Origin: Sphingomonas sp. G-3-2-10
Lineage (GTDB): Bacteria; Pseudomonadota; Alphaproteobacteria; Sphingomonadales; Sphingomonadaceae
Assembly: GCF_012927115.1 (NCBI RefSeq)
Contig: NZ_JABBFY010000001.1
Location: forward strand, 1,116,001-1,180,000
Reading direction: 5' to 3'
DNA: 64,000 nucleotides
In this document: piece by piece, positions 52,223 through 61,737 of the stretch
How positions within the stretch are numbered: the first letter of the stretch is position 1
Layout of the letters: every line of letters starts with the position of its first letter
Position numbers and translations under genes: made by a program
The notes under the pieces: model-generated
Database searches by the model: none
Told to the model about the DNA's origin: nothing
What the model saw: the letters and a program-made list of their open reading frames with translations, nothing else

Positions 52223-53497
52223 TCAAAGCACTCGCTTCGGCAGCAACGCCAGCCCGATCATGCTCAGCACGCCCGCGGCGACGAGGTAATAGCCCACCAG
52301 CCCGATCCCGCCTTCGCGCACCAGCGTCTCGGCGATCAGCGGGGTGAGGCCGCCGCCGATAATCCCGGCCAGGTTGAAGGTCACCGACACGCCGGTATAG
52401 CGCACCCGCGCCGGGAACAGACTGGGCAGCCAGCCGCCCAGCGGGCCATAGACCAGCCCCATCACGAACAGCGCCAGCGCCAGCCATGCGAACACGCCCC
52501 CCAGCGTGCCGCTATTCATCAGCGCTCCGATCCCCAGTCCCGCGATCATCGTCGCGATAAAGCCCCAGCGCAACACCGTGGACGCGCCGCCCTTGGCCTT
52601 GTCGGCCCAGGTGCAGGCGACGACGATGCCCAGCGCCATGAACAGGATCGCCACCAGTTCGACCGCGAGGAACGTCTCGCGATCATATTTCAGCACCTTG
52701 GTGCCATAGCCGATGATGAACACGGTCGAGATGTAGAACATCGCGAAACACGCCACCGCGCCCACCGTGCCCGCCAGCGTCGGGCGCAGATGATCTCGCA
52801 GCAATTCGCCGATCGGCACCCGGGGCGGCGGGGCCTTTTGCTGGGCCTCGACGAAATCGGGGGTCTCGGTGATCTTCAGCCGCACCCATAGGCCCACACC
52901 CACCAGCACCGCGCTGGCGAGGAACGGGATGCGCCAGCCCCAGTCGCGGAACTGGTCGTCGCTCAGGATCATGCCCAGGATCAGGAAGAAGCCGTTGGCG
53001 GCGATGAACCCGACCGGCGCGCCCATCGGCGGGAAGCCGCCATAGCGATAATACCAGCCCTTCGGTGCATTCTCCACAGCGAGCAGGCTCGCCCCGCCCC
53101 ATTCGCCGCCAAGGCCGAAGCCCTGTCCGAACCGCAGCAGCGACAACAGGATCGGCGCGGTCAGCCCGATCATCGCATAGGTCGGCAGGAATGCGATCAG
53201 CACGGTCGAAATGCCCATCAGCATCAGCGACGCGACCAGCGTCGACTTGCGTCCCATCCGGTCGCCGAAATGCCCGAACACGATCCCGCCCAGCGGACGC
53301 GCGAAAAAGGCGATGCTGAAGCTGGCGTAGGAGAGCAACGTCGCGACGCCGGGATCTTCGGCAGGGAAGAACAGCGCCGGAAACACCAGCGCCGCTGCCG
53401 TCGCATAGATATAGAAATCGTAGAATTCGACCGCTGTGCCGACCAGGCTCGCGGACAGGATGCGCCGGTGCGACGCGGGTACGGTCTCTGCGGTCAC
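52223..53497 (-). CDS. MHS-type MFS transporter (metabolite:H+ symporter)
   Basis: The GTG at 53497 is the likely start, with GGAGG 7 nt upstream; an upstream ATG at 53560 adds 21 poorly protein-like residues. The 424 residues show 12 hydrophobic helices. ASLVGTAVEFYDFYIYATAAAL and the loop 2-3 signature GHFGDRMGRKSTL match the ProP/ShiA/KgtP family, and GGEWGGASLLAVENAPK fits. Substrate unknown, possibly a carboxylate or osmolyte. Confidence 0.92.
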   Translation of the reverse strand: MTAETVPASHRRILSASLVGTAVEFYDFYIYATAAALVFPALFFPAEDPGVATLLSYASFSIAFFARPLGGIVFGHFGDRMGRKSTLVASLMLMGISTVLIAFLPTYAMIGLTAPILLSLLRFGQGFGLGGEWGGASLLAVENAPKGWYYRYGGFPPMGAPVGFIAANGFFLILGMILSDDQFRDWGWRIPFLASAVLVGVGLWVRLKITETPDFVEAQQKAPPPRVPIGELLRDHLRPTLAGTVGAVACFAMFYISTVFIIGYGTKVLKYDRETFLAVELVAILFMALGIVVACTWADKAKGGASTVLRWGFIATMIAGLGIGALMNSGTLGGVFAWLALALFVMGLVYGPLGGWLPSLFPARVRYTGVSVTFNLAGIIGGGLTPLIAETLVREGGIGLVGYYLVAAGVLSMIGLALLPKRVL

Positions 53498-53635
53498 TTC
53501 GGCTCCTCCCCCAAACCCTTCGTTCCGTCGCGTGGTCGCGATTGCGGGGGCCGCGGTCAAGCCTCGTTCATCTGCGCGACAGACAAGCCGACCTATTCGT
53601 TACGCATCCGACAGAGAAGCGAGAGGGAGGCGGGA

Positions 53636-53806
53636 ATGCGCTATTACGACACGCACCGGCGACCGATCTTCGGCGCCCTTTTCGCGGTCGCAGCCGGCGT
53701 GATGGTCTGGCTGTCCAACCCGGTCGACCGGCTCAAGGCCGAAGTCCGCGCCGATACCAAGGGCTTCGTTCTCAGCCTCGAATATACCGCCAAGCTGGTC
53801 GGCTGA
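53636..53806 (+). CDS. Small membrane protein (56 aa), unknown function
   Basis: The ATG at 53636 has GGGAGG 6 nt upstream. One hydrophobic helix (residues 11-25, FGALFAVAAGVMVWL) follows a polar N-terminus and precedes a charged helix (DRLKAEVRADTKGF). It is divergent from the MFS gene. Confidence 0.6.
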   Translation: MRYYDTHRRPIFGALFAVAAGVMVWLSNPVDRLKAEVRADTKGFVLSLEYTAKLVG

Positions 53807-53813
53807 GCGCGCC

Positions 53814-54416
53814 TCAGGGCCCGCAGGTCCACAGCCCCTCGATCACCCGCCGCGCACCGTCCGCGCGGTCATAGGTCAGCGTCGCCGGAACCGGCGGCGA
53901 TTCCCCGCTCTCCGCAGCTTTCTCGCCCGTCGGCGCGATGCGGATCGTCTTGCCCTTGCCCGAGAAGGTCACGCCGCGAACCATCGCGTTGAAGCCGCCG
54001 CCCGCGCTGAGCGGTTCGACATCGTCGCTGACCTTCACCACGCTCCACGCAGTCTCGTTCGGCCCGACATTGGCCTTGCCCAGCAACAGCGGCGCGGTGC
54101 TTGCGGACGTCGCGAAGCTGCACGCCAGTTCGCCCTCCAGCTTCGCGCCCTCCACATCGGCGGCGGTCAGCGGGTTCAGCACGATCTCCGATCCGTCACC
54201 GCCGATCGTCGCGCCGGAGGCGTTGCCCGCCACTTCCGGCGCTGGCGTCACGGCGGCTTCGTTGCGGATCGTCACTTCGGTGATCGAAATGTCGCGCTCC
54301 ACGGTGTTGCTGGTGTTGCTCTCGGGCGAGGAACAGGCGGCGAGTACGCTGCCGGCGAGCAGCGCCGCGGCACCGCTGCGAAGCGACGTGCGATGGGGAA
54401 GGTTGGGAAACGTCAT
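53814..54416 (-). CDS. Lipoprotein, unknown function (200 aa)
   Basis: A signal peptide ends in the lipobox LAAC (residues 24-27). Then comes a serine/asparagine-rich linker and a beta-rich domain. It has a start at MTFPNLPHRTSLRSG; the basic n-region (RTSLRSG) is normal. No family was recognised. It stands 52 nt upstream of the PiT transporter stop, on the same strand, so they are in tandem, and converges with the 56-aa gene across 7 nt. Confidence 0.8.
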   Translation of the reverse strand: MTFPNLPHRTSLRSGAAALLAGSVLAACSSPESNTSNTVERDISITEVTIRNEAAVTPAPEVAGNASGATIGGDGSEIVLNPLTAADVEGAKLEGELACSFATSASTAPLLLGKANVGPNETAWSVVKVSDDVEPLSAGGGFNAMVRGVTFSGKGKTIRIAPTGEKAAESGESPPVPATLTYDRADGARRVIEGLWTCGP

Positions 54417-54468
54417 CGCCGCTCAACGCGCGCGGCCCCCGATCGGGTTCCGCGAATGCGGCGAAGCG

Positions 54469-56112
54469 TCAGTTCGCTCCGCTCGCCTTCACGATCGTCA
54501 GCAGCAGCCAGTACAGCCCGCCCGACAGCGCCATCGCCACCGGCAGCGTCAGCAGCCATGCCGCCGCCAATTGCATCAGCGTCTTCGCCTGAAGGCCTGC
54601 GCCATTGGCGACCGAAGCGCCTGCCACACCCGAGGACAGGATATGCGTGGTCGACACCGGCAGGCCGAGGCGATCCGCCGAAAGGATCGTCGCCGCGGCC
54701 ACGATCTCGGCCGATGCGCCCATGCCATAGGTCATGTGCTGCTTGCCGATCTTCTCGCCCACGGTAATCACGATCCGCTTCCAGCCGATCATCGTGCCAA
54801 GGCCCAGCGCGATCGCGACCACGATCTTCACCCACAGCGGTATGTAGCGCGTGCCGGATTCGAGCTTGGTCTGATACGCCTTCACCGCGCTGGTATCGGC
54901 TTCGGTAAAGTCGGCCGGCGGCTTCTTGGCGACGAGGCGCAGGCTGTCGAGCACCAGATACATGTCGTTGCGCACGTTCGAGGTCGCTTCGGCAGGCACC
55001 GCGCTCAGCGAGCCATAGCCCTGCACGCGCGTGGTCAGGTCGCGCGACAGGGCTTCGAGTGCGGCATAGGTCTGCGGCGCTTCGATCTTGCGGTTCTGCA
55101 GCGCGCTGGTCAGCTTTGCGCGGGCATCCGCGACCGGAATATCGATCTGCCCGCCGCGCGCGTCGAACACCGCGGTCGCGGCATTGGCGGTCTGAACGAA
55201 AGCCGGAGTCTCGCTCGCTGGCGCCGTACGGTTCAGCGCGTAAGCCGTCGGCGCGCATCCGATCAGGATCAGCATGATCAGGCCCATGCCCTTCTGGCCG
55301 TCATTCGATCCGTGGCTGAACGACACGGCGGTGCAGGTCAGGATCAGCAGCGCGCGAATGCCCCTGGGCGGCGGCGCATTGCCCTCGGGCGCCTTGTAGA
55401 GCTTGGGATTGCGCACCAGCATCTTGAGCACGAAGAACAGCAGCACCGCGGCGAAGAAGCCGATCAGCGGCGCCATCCACAGGCCCGTCAGCACCTTCTG
55501 CGCCTGGCTCCAGTCGACGCCCGCCGTGCCGCCGCGCGATCCGGCCTGAATCAGCTGGTTGGCGAAGCCGACGCCCAGCACCGACCCGATCAGCGTGTGG
55601 CTCGAGCTGTTGGGCAACCCGACATACCAGGTCGCGAGGTTCCACAGCACCGCCGCCAGCAGCAGCGCGAAGATCATCGCGAAGCCCGCCGACGATCCGA
55701 CGTTGAGGATCAGATCCACCGGCAGCAGGGTAATGATCGAATAGGCCACCGCCCCGCTGGCGAACATCACGCCGAGGAAGTTGAAGATGCCCGACCAGAC
55801 CACGGCAAAGTGCGCCGGCATCGAATTGGTGTAGATCACCGTCGCGACGGCGTTCGCGGTGTCGTGGAAGCCGTTCACGAACTCGAAGCCCAGCGCGATC
55901 AGCAGCGCCACGGCGAGGAATGCGAACACGCCCAGCGCCAGATGCTCGCCGGCCATCGCCGTGTCGGTGAACACGCTCCAGCCTGCGAACACCAGACCAC
56001 CGACCAGCAAGCCTGCGAACAGCAGCTTCGCCAGCGGGTGGGTCTCATAGTCGAATCGGGGAGCCGCCGGCGTTTCGGCCGTCGGGGCTAGGTCCAGTGC
56101 GAGCGTGGCCAT
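54469..56112 (-). CDS. pit: PiT-family inorganic phosphate transporter
   Basis: This 547-residue low-affinity phosphate permease has the paired PiT signatures GFEFVNGFHDTANAVATVIYTN in the N-half and ILSADRLGLPVSTTHILSSGVAGAS in the C-half, and SFSHGSNDGQKGMG. A central soluble insert of about 130 residues (around 325-455, with NAATAVFDARGGQ and ALEALSRDLTTRVQGYGS) separates the halves and is longer than in E. coli PitA. The ATG at 56112 starts MATLALDLAP. Confidence 0.95.
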   Translation of the reverse strand: MATLALDLAPTAETPAAPRFDYETHPLAKLLFAGLLVGGLVFAGWSVFTDTAMAGEHLALGVFAFLAVALLIALGFEFVNGFHDTANAVATVIYTNSMPAHFAVVWSGIFNFLGVMFASGAVAYSIITLLPVDLILNVGSSAGFAMIFALLLAAVLWNLATWYVGLPNSSSHTLIGSVLGVGFANQLIQAGSRGGTAGVDWSQAQKVLTGLWMAPLIGFFAAVLLFFVLKMLVRNPKLYKAPEGNAPPPRGIRALLILTCTAVSFSHGSNDGQKGMGLIMLILIGCAPTAYALNRTAPASETPAFVQTANAATAVFDARGGQIDIPVADARAKLTSALQNRKIEAPQTYAALEALSRDLTTRVQGYGSLSAVPAEATSNVRNDMYLVLDSLRLVAKKPPADFTEADTSAVKAYQTKLESGTRYIPLWVKIVVAIALGLGTMIGWKRIVITVGEKIGKQHMTYGMGASAEIVAAATILSADRLGLPVSTTHILSSGVAGASVANGAGLQAKTLMQLAAAWLLTLPVAMALSGGLYWLLLTIVKASGAN

Positions 56113-56233
56113 ATGCCGCGCCTCTGGCGGGGCCGTGTGACAATGTGATGACGTATCGATTACAGCTTTGTGGATCGTTACGATCCTGCCCCGATCGCTT
56201 GTTCGCAGCCAATCCCGCGCGTAAGCCGCTGGG

Positions 56234-57577
56234 GTGAGCCCTGCCCCCCGTCCGTCCGGCACCATCCGCCTCGCCCGCTGGTTCCAGATGCACCCCGCAC
56301 AGGCGAACGCCGCCGACGAACCGCTGCTGCATGGCCTGTTGCTCGATCCCGAAGTCGATCCGCGCACGATCGAGCGCGCAAGCTGGTCGGCGATCCGCGA
56401 AACCTGCCGCCTGCCTGCACCCGACGCCGCGCCGGAGGCTGTCGCGGCATGGCTGGAGGGCGATCGCTTCGCTCTCGATCTTCTCCATTCCACCCAGCTC
56501 ACCCTGCTCGAAATCGAACGCCCGCTGACCCGGCTCCGCCGCTGGCTCCTGCTCGAATCTCGGCGCGCGGCATGGCCCGCAGTCTGCGACGCTCTGATCG
56601 CGCAGGCGGCGCATCATGGCGGCACCTGGCTGTTCGCTCCCGATGAAGCCGATGCTCTTGCCGGAGCGCCTGACTTCGCACCCGCCTATCTGCCGCCCCC
56701 GCCGGGTATGGCTACGCCCGATTATACCGATCCAGTCACCCGCGCGGTTGCCGCGCAATATTCGGACTGGCCCTATCCGGTCTGGCAACGCGCCATGACC
56801 GCCCCGAGCGAACGGCTATCCGGAATTCGCACCCGGATGGGAGCCGCTCCGCTTCCGGCGAACGCGCGCCTGCTCGTCGCAGGTTGCGGCACCGGGCGCG
56901 AGGCCCAGCGGCTAGCCATGAGCGCGCCCGAAGCATCGGTGACCGGCATCGACCTCAGCAGCGCATCGCTGGCATGGGCGCGCGCGCATTGCGACGCACC
57001 CAACCTCACGCTCGAACGGCGCGATCTTCATACCGCTCCTGAAATCGGCCCGTTCGATCACATCGCGTCAAGCGGCGTGCTGCACCATCTTCCCGATCCC
57101 GAATCGGGCTGGGCAGCGCTGACCGAAGCGCTCGCGCCCGGCGGCACGATGCGGATCATGTTATACAGCCGGATCGCCCGTCTGCAGGTGCAGGCCGCGC
57201 GGCGGCTGATCGCGGATCTGATCGACCGGCCCGTCACCGCCGACCTGATCCGGCAGGTCCGCGCCCGCATCATCGCAGCCGATTTCCAGCCGATTATCGA
57301 CTCCGTGAGCTTCTACAGCATGGGTGGAATCCATGATCTGCTGCTCCACCGGCACGAGGATCCGTTCGATCTGCCGCGCATCGGACGCGCGCTCGACCGG
57401 TTTGGGCTGGAACTGCTCGGCTTCAGCCTGCCCGGCCGGGAAGCGACGGCGGCCTATCGCGCCGCACATTCCGGCGATCCCGCCGTTCGCGATCTGGCGG
57501 CGCTGCATGCATGGGAGCGCGGTCATCCGCGCCTGTTCAACGGCATGTATGATTTCTGGTGCACCCGCAGGACGTGA
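56234..57577 (+). CDS. Class I SAM-dependent methyltransferase with N-terminal extension
   Basis: The GTG at 56234 opens a 447-residue protein. The first 200 residues are a helical region with no recognised family. The SAM-binding motif LLVAGCGTGREAQRLAM (residues about 216-232), GIDLSSASLAWARAH and HIASSGVLHHLPDP follow, a normal Rossmann methyltransferase core. The C-terminal 130 residues have HDLLLHRHEDPFDLPRI. It may modify a protein or a lipid, and its substrate is unknown. Confidence 0.88.
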   Translation: MSPAPRPSGTIRLARWFQMHPAQANAADEPLLHGLLLDPEVDPRTIERASWSAIRETCRLPAPDAAPEAVAAWLEGDRFALDLLHSTQLTLLEIERPLTRLRRWLLLESRRAAWPAVCDALIAQAAHHGGTWLFAPDEADALAGAPDFAPAYLPPPPGMATPDYTDPVTRAVAAQYSDWPYPVWQRAMTAPSERLSGIRTRMGAAPLPANARLLVAGCGTGREAQRLAMSAPEASVTGIDLSSASLAWARAHCDAPNLTLERRDLHTAPEIGPFDHIASSGVLHHLPDPESGWAALTEALAPGGTMRIMLYSRIARLQVQAARRLIADLIDRPVTADLIRQVRARIIAADFQPIIDSVSFYSMGGIHDLLLHRHEDPFDLPRIGRALDRFGLELLGFSLPGREATAAYRAAHSGDPAVRDLAALHAWERGHPRLFNGMYDFWCTRRT

Positions 57578-57620
57578 ACGCCGCTTGCCCCCGCCGCCCT
57601 CGTTCCCTACTTGTTCGCCG

Positions 57621-59939
57621 ATGTCCGTACCCGCCGATCCCCAGGACCCGCCCTATCTCAAGGGTCTGAACGCGCCGCAGCGCGATGCCGTGCTCACCAC
57701 AGAAGGCCCGGTGCTCGTCCTTGCCGGCGCCGGCACGGGCAAGACCGCGGCGCTCACCGCGCGCCTCGCGCATCTGCTATGGACGCGGAAGGCCTATCCG
57801 TCCGAAATCCTCTCGGTCACCTTCACCAATCGCGCCGCGCGCGAGATGAAGGAGCGCGTCCACCGTCTCGTCGGCGACGCGGTCGAGGGAATGCCGTGGC
57901 TCGGCACCTTCCACGCGATCGGCGCCAAGATGCTCCGCCGCCATGCCGAGTTGGTAGGGCTGCAATCGAACTTCACCATCCTCGACACCGACGATCAGTT
58001 GCGCCTGCTCAAGCAGCTCATCGTCGCGGAGGAACTGGACGAGAAGCGCTGGCCCGCACGCCAGCTCGCCGGGCTGATCGACAGCTGGAAGAACAAGGGC
58101 CTCACGCCCGACATGCTCGACGCCGGCGAGAGCGAGCAATATGCCAACGGCCGCGGCAAGAGCCTCTACGCCGCCTATCAGGATCGTCTGCGCACCCTCA
58201 ACGCCTGCGATTTCGGCGACCTGCTGCTCCACATGCTCGTCATCCTGCGCAAGCATCGCGACGTGCTGGAGCAATATCAGCAGCGCTTCCGCTACATCAT
58301 GGTCGACGAGTATCAGGACACCAACAGCGTCCAGTATCTCTGGCTGAGACTCCTTGCTCAAGAACGCAAGAACATCTGCTGCGTCGGCGACGACGACCAG
58401 TCGATCTATTCCTGGCGCGGCGCGCAGGTGGAAAATATCCTGAAGTTCGAGAAGGATTTCCCCGGCGCGAAGGTGATCCGCCTCGAACAGAATTACCGCT
58501 CGACGCCGCACATCCTCGCCGCCGCATCGGGCGTGATCGCCAATAATGGCAGCCGTCTCGGCAAGACCCTGTGGACCGAGGAACCGCATGGCGAGAAGGT
58601 CAAGGTCCTCGGCGTATGGGACGGCCCCGAGGAAGCCCGCCGCGTCGGCGAGGAGATCGAGGGCCTGCAGCGCGGCGGCCTGAGCATCGACAAGACCGCG
58701 ATCCTCGTCCGCGCCCAGCACCAGACCCGCGAGTTCGAAGACCGCTTCATCGCCATCGGCATGCCCTATCGCATCGTCGGCGGATTCCGCTTCTACGAAC
58801 GCGCCGAAATCCGCGACGCCCTCGCCTATCTGCGCACCGTCGCGCAACCGGCCGACGACCTCGCCTTCGAACGCATCGTCAACACGCCCAAGCGCGGTCT
58901 GGGCGACAAGGCGCTGGCGAAGGTCCATATGCTCGCCCGCGCCGAACAGCTCCCGCTGACCGTCGCGGCCGCGCGCATCCTCGATACCGACGAACTGACG
59001 CCGCAGGCCCGCCGCTCGCTCGGCAACCTTGTCGGCGACATCGCTCGCTGGCGCGCGATGGCCGACACCCTGCCCCATCCCGAACTCGCCCGCATCATCC
59101 TCGACGAAAGCGGCTACACCGCGATGTGGCAGGCCGACCGCACCGCCGAAGCCGCCGGGCGTCTGGAGAACCTCAACGAACTCGTCCGCGCGATGGAGGA
59201 GTATGAGAGCCTCACCGCGTTCCTCGAACACGTCTCGCTCGTGATGGACAATGAAGCGCAGGCCGACGAGCCCAAGGTCACCATCATGACCATCCACGCG
59301 GCGAAGGGGCTGGAATTCGACACCGTGTTCCTCGCCGGATGGGAGGAAGGCATTTTCCCGTCGCAGCGCGCTCTCGACGAAGGCGGCCTCGCGAGCCTCG
59401 AGGAGGAACGCCGCCTCGCCTATGTCGCGATCACTCGCGCCCGGCGTCAGGCGACGATCCTCCACGCCGCCAATCGCCGCATCTATGGCCAGTGGACCAG
59501 TTCGATCCCCAGCCGCTTCGTCGCCGAACTGCCGCCCGAGCATCACGAGAGCGAGTCCACCATGACCGGCGGCGCGTCGCTATGGCAGGCCAACTGGAGC
59601 GAGCGCAGCGATCCCTTCGCCGATGTCGGCCGGGGCACCGGCCGGGGTCCTGGCTGGCAACGCGCGGCAGGCACCAGCAGCGCCTACGACCCCAAACAAC
59701 CCGGCGGCGGCTTCACCAGCCGCACCTTCACCCGCGAAGCCCCCCGCGTCCTCGAAAGCCGCGCATCTGCCGTGAGTTTCGGCGCCAAACCCCGCGATGA
59801 CCTGTCGCTCGGCATGCGCGTGTTCCACCAGAAGTTCGGCTATGGCGCGATCGTGGAGATCGAAGGCAACAAGCTGGAGATCGACTTCGAGACTGCGGGC
59901 AGGAAGCGGGTGATGGATAGCTTCGTTACGACGGACTGA
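57621..59939 (+). CDS. uvrD: UvrD/PcrA-type DNA helicase
   Basis: The 772-residue superfamily 1 helicase has Q-motif LNAPQRDAV, motif I AGAGTGKT, motif II VDEYQDTN, motif III GDDDQSIYSWRGA, motif IV EQNYRS, motif V TIHAAKGLEF and motif VI VAITRARR. The C-terminal VFHQKFGYGAIVEIEGN domain is the Tudor-like fold that binds RNA polymerase. It acts in excision and mismatch repair and clears transcription-replication conflicts. The ATG at 57621 is 44 nt after the methyltransferase stop. Confidence 0.97.
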   Translation: MSVPADPQDPPYLKGLNAPQRDAVLTTEGPVLVLAGAGTGKTAALTARLAHLLWTRKAYPSEILSVTFTNRAAREMKERVHRLVGDAVEGMPWLGTFHAIGAKMLRRHAELVGLQSNFTILDTDDQLRLLKQLIVAEELDEKRWPARQLAGLIDSWKNKGLTPDMLDAGESEQYANGRGKSLYAAYQDRLRTLNACDFGDLLLHMLVILRKHRDVLEQYQQRFRYIMVDEYQDTNSVQYLWLRLLAQERKNICCVGDDDQSIYSWRGAQVENILKFEKDFPGAKVIRLEQNYRSTPHILAAASGVIANNGSRLGKTLWTEEPHGEKVKVLGVWDGPEEARRVGEEIEGLQRGGLSIDKTAILVRAQHQTREFEDRFIAIGMPYRIVGGFRFYERAEIRDALAYLRTVAQPADDLAFERIVNTPKRGLGDKALAKVHMLARAEQLPLTVAAARILDTDELTPQARRSLGNLVGDIARWRAMADTLPHPELARIILDESGYTAMWQADRTAEAAGRLENLNELVRAMEEYESLTAFLEHVSLVMDNEAQADEPKVTIMTIHAAKGLEFDTVFLAGWEEGIFPSQRALDEGGLASLEEERRLAYVAITRARRQATILHAANRRIYGQWTSSIPSRFVAELPPEHHESESTMTGGASLWQANWSERSDPFADVGRGTGRGPGWQRAAGTSSAYDPKQPGGGFTSRTFTREAPRVLESRASAVSFGAKPRDDLSLGMRVFHQKFGYGAIVEIEGNKLEIDFETAGRKRVMDSFVTTD

Positions 59940-60071
59940 TCCCGTCCCTCGCGAAGTTGCTCGTATCTTCTGCAACTTTTCGGCATCACGCCACGTTCCC
60001 CCTGTCACAAAGGGCTGATAGTTTCGCCCCCGCACCGATCCGGTGCGTGTAACGACTTCCGGGAGAACAAG

Positions 60072-60962
60072 ATGGTCAAGCCACTTCAATTCGCGATGCC
60101 GGCCGGCGTGCTGCTCGCGGCCCTTGCGGCGCTGCCCGCCTCGGCCCAGTCGTCCCAGACCCCGCCGGAACTCGCCGATCTGGTCGGTGCGCGCGCGGCT
60201 GGCGGTGAGACGCAGATGCAGTCGCGCGGCTATACCAACACCGGTGCGTCGCGCACCAACGGCGTGTCGTGGACCTTCTGGTGGAACGGCCGCACCTGCG
60301 TCAGCATCGCGACCACCGATGGCCGCTATTCCAGCATCAATCGCGTACCCGACGGCAATTGCTCGCAGCAGGGCGGCGGCCAGCGTCCGCCCGTCGACAA
60401 TCGCCCGCCTCAGGGTGGCCGTCCCGATTATGGCCCGCCCCAGGGCGGACGTCCGGACTATGGCCCCCCTCCGGGCGGCGGCCGTCCCGATTACGGCCCC
60501 GGTCCCGGCGGCGGGCGGCCGGATTACGGTCATGGCGACAATGGCGACGATTCGCTGACGCTGATCTGCTTCGGCGGCGGTACGAAGGTCACGACCGATT
60601 ACCGTTCGGGCTATCGCTACAATTACGACAGCCACAAGTTCGAACCCTATTCGGAAACCGGTCTCGGCCGTCAGGGCTATCAGTCGGATATCCAGATCGA
60701 GATCTGGCATGGCCGCGGCCGCATCCATCTGGGCGGCAACATGGTGCCGCCGATCAATACCCGCGGCGACAATGGCTGGTGGGATCTGACCGATCTGGTG
60801 ATCAACCGCAGCCAGATCACCGGTCGCTATCGCCTCAACGGCCTCAACCGCCCCACGGTAACGATCGACCGCCGCAGCGGCGCCATCACGATCCGCGGAA
60901 TGCAGCCGTTCAACGGCCGCTGCGAAGCCGGCAACTGGCGCGGCGGCGGCGGCCAGTTCTGA
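60072..60962 (+). CDS. Secreted protein with GGRPDYGP repeats
   Basis: The 296-residue protein has a signal peptide (hydrophobic residues 9-24, cleavage near ASAQ). A domain with WTFWWNGRTCVSIATTDGRYSSI follows, then four imperfect GGRPDYGP repeats (about residues 115-157). The C-terminal domain (about 165-296) is rich in glycine and tryptophan, with HGRGRIHLGGNMVPPI and cysteines at LICFGG and GRCEAGN. Similar proline/glycine-rich secreted proteins occur in sphingomonads. The 132-nt gap upstream holds its promoter. Confidence 0.85.
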   Translation: MVKPLQFAMPAGVLLAALAALPASAQSSQTPPELADLVGARAAGGETQMQSRGYTNTGASRTNGVSWTFWWNGRTCVSIATTDGRYSSINRVPDGNCSQQGGGQRPPVDNRPPQGGRPDYGPPQGGRPDYGPPPGGGRPDYGPGPGGGRPDYGHGDNGDDSLTLICFGGGTKVTTDYRSGYRYNYDSHKFEPYSETGLGRQGYQSDIQIEIWHGRGRIHLGGNMVPPINTRGDNGWWDLTDLVINRSQITGRYRLNGLNRPTVTIDRRSGAITIRGMQPFNGRCEAGNWRGGGGQF

Positions 60963-60989
60963 TCCTGCAACCGGCGCCGCTGCCTGTCC

Positions 60990-61658
60990 TCAGGCGAGCA
61001 GCGGCGCCACCAGCAGGATCGCGATGACGCATTCGATCATCCCAACCGATGCGATCCAGAAGCCGCGCCAGATCGTGACACGCAGCTTGCGCGAGAACCA
61101 GCGCGCCTGAAATCCGCCATACCAGAGGAAGGCGACTGCGATCAGTGCGAGTCCGGCCGGTTCGGTCCAGGCCCAGCCCAACTGGTTCACCAGCCCCCCC
61201 AGCCCTACCAGCAGCGCGAACGGCCCCGCCAGATAGCATTGCGCATAAAAGGGCCGGCGCAGCGTTTCGCGGTTCAGCCCGCCCTTCATCTTGCGCACCA
61301 GCCGCACCGCCATGATCAGCGGGAAGATGCTGAACACCAGCAGGCGGAGCAGCAACAGGCTGGTATCGTCGCTCACCAGCGCCGCCAGTCCATGCTTGTC
61401 ACCGATCAGGCTGCTCTGCCCCACCAGCGCCAGTTCGATCGCATGGCTCAGCAACAGCGTCAGCAGCAGGAACAGCGGCGGACTCAGCGTGTCGTCATAT
61501 TGCTTGTCCTCGTCCGCGCTCAGTTCGCGGCTGGCATAGGCCATCATCTTCCACGGATGCCGGATCGTCCGCCAGAAGGTGATTGGATAGAAGACGAGCC
61601 AGCTCATGATCTCGAACAACAGATCGTCGAGCGACTTGAGCAACTGCATGAAATTCAT
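60990..61658 (-). CDS. Yip1-like or permease-type membrane protein, unknown function
   Basis: The 222 residues start MNFMQLLKSLDDLLFEIMSW and include five hydrophobic helices (about 65-82, 100-121, 145-165, 168-182, 198-220). The FYPITFWRTIRHPWKMM segment near the start resembles a membrane-associated helix. It converges with the repeat-bearing secreted protein across 27 nt. No substrate can be named. Confidence 0.75.
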   Translation of the reverse strand: MNFMQLLKSLDDLLFEIMSWLVFYPITFWRTIRHPWKMMAYASRELSADEDKQYDDTLSPPLFLLLTLLLSHAIELALVGQSSLIGDKHGLAALVSDDTSLLLLRLLVFSIFPLIMAVRLVRKMKGGLNRETLRRPFYAQCYLAGPFALLVGLGGLVNQLGWAWTEPAGLALIAVAFLWYGGFQARWFSRKLRVTIWRGFWIASVGMIECVIAILLVAPLLA

Positions 61659-61737
61659 GGCCGGAACACAGCACAGCACCGGCCCAGCCTCAAGCGCCCC
61701 CTTCCAATGTTGGATTCCATCTGCTCCAAACTGGCGG

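Noticed and set aside
53938..56091. Long plus-strand open frame opposite the lipoprotein and PiT genes
   Set aside because: It spans two real minus-strand genes and their gap, and its product is low-complexity.
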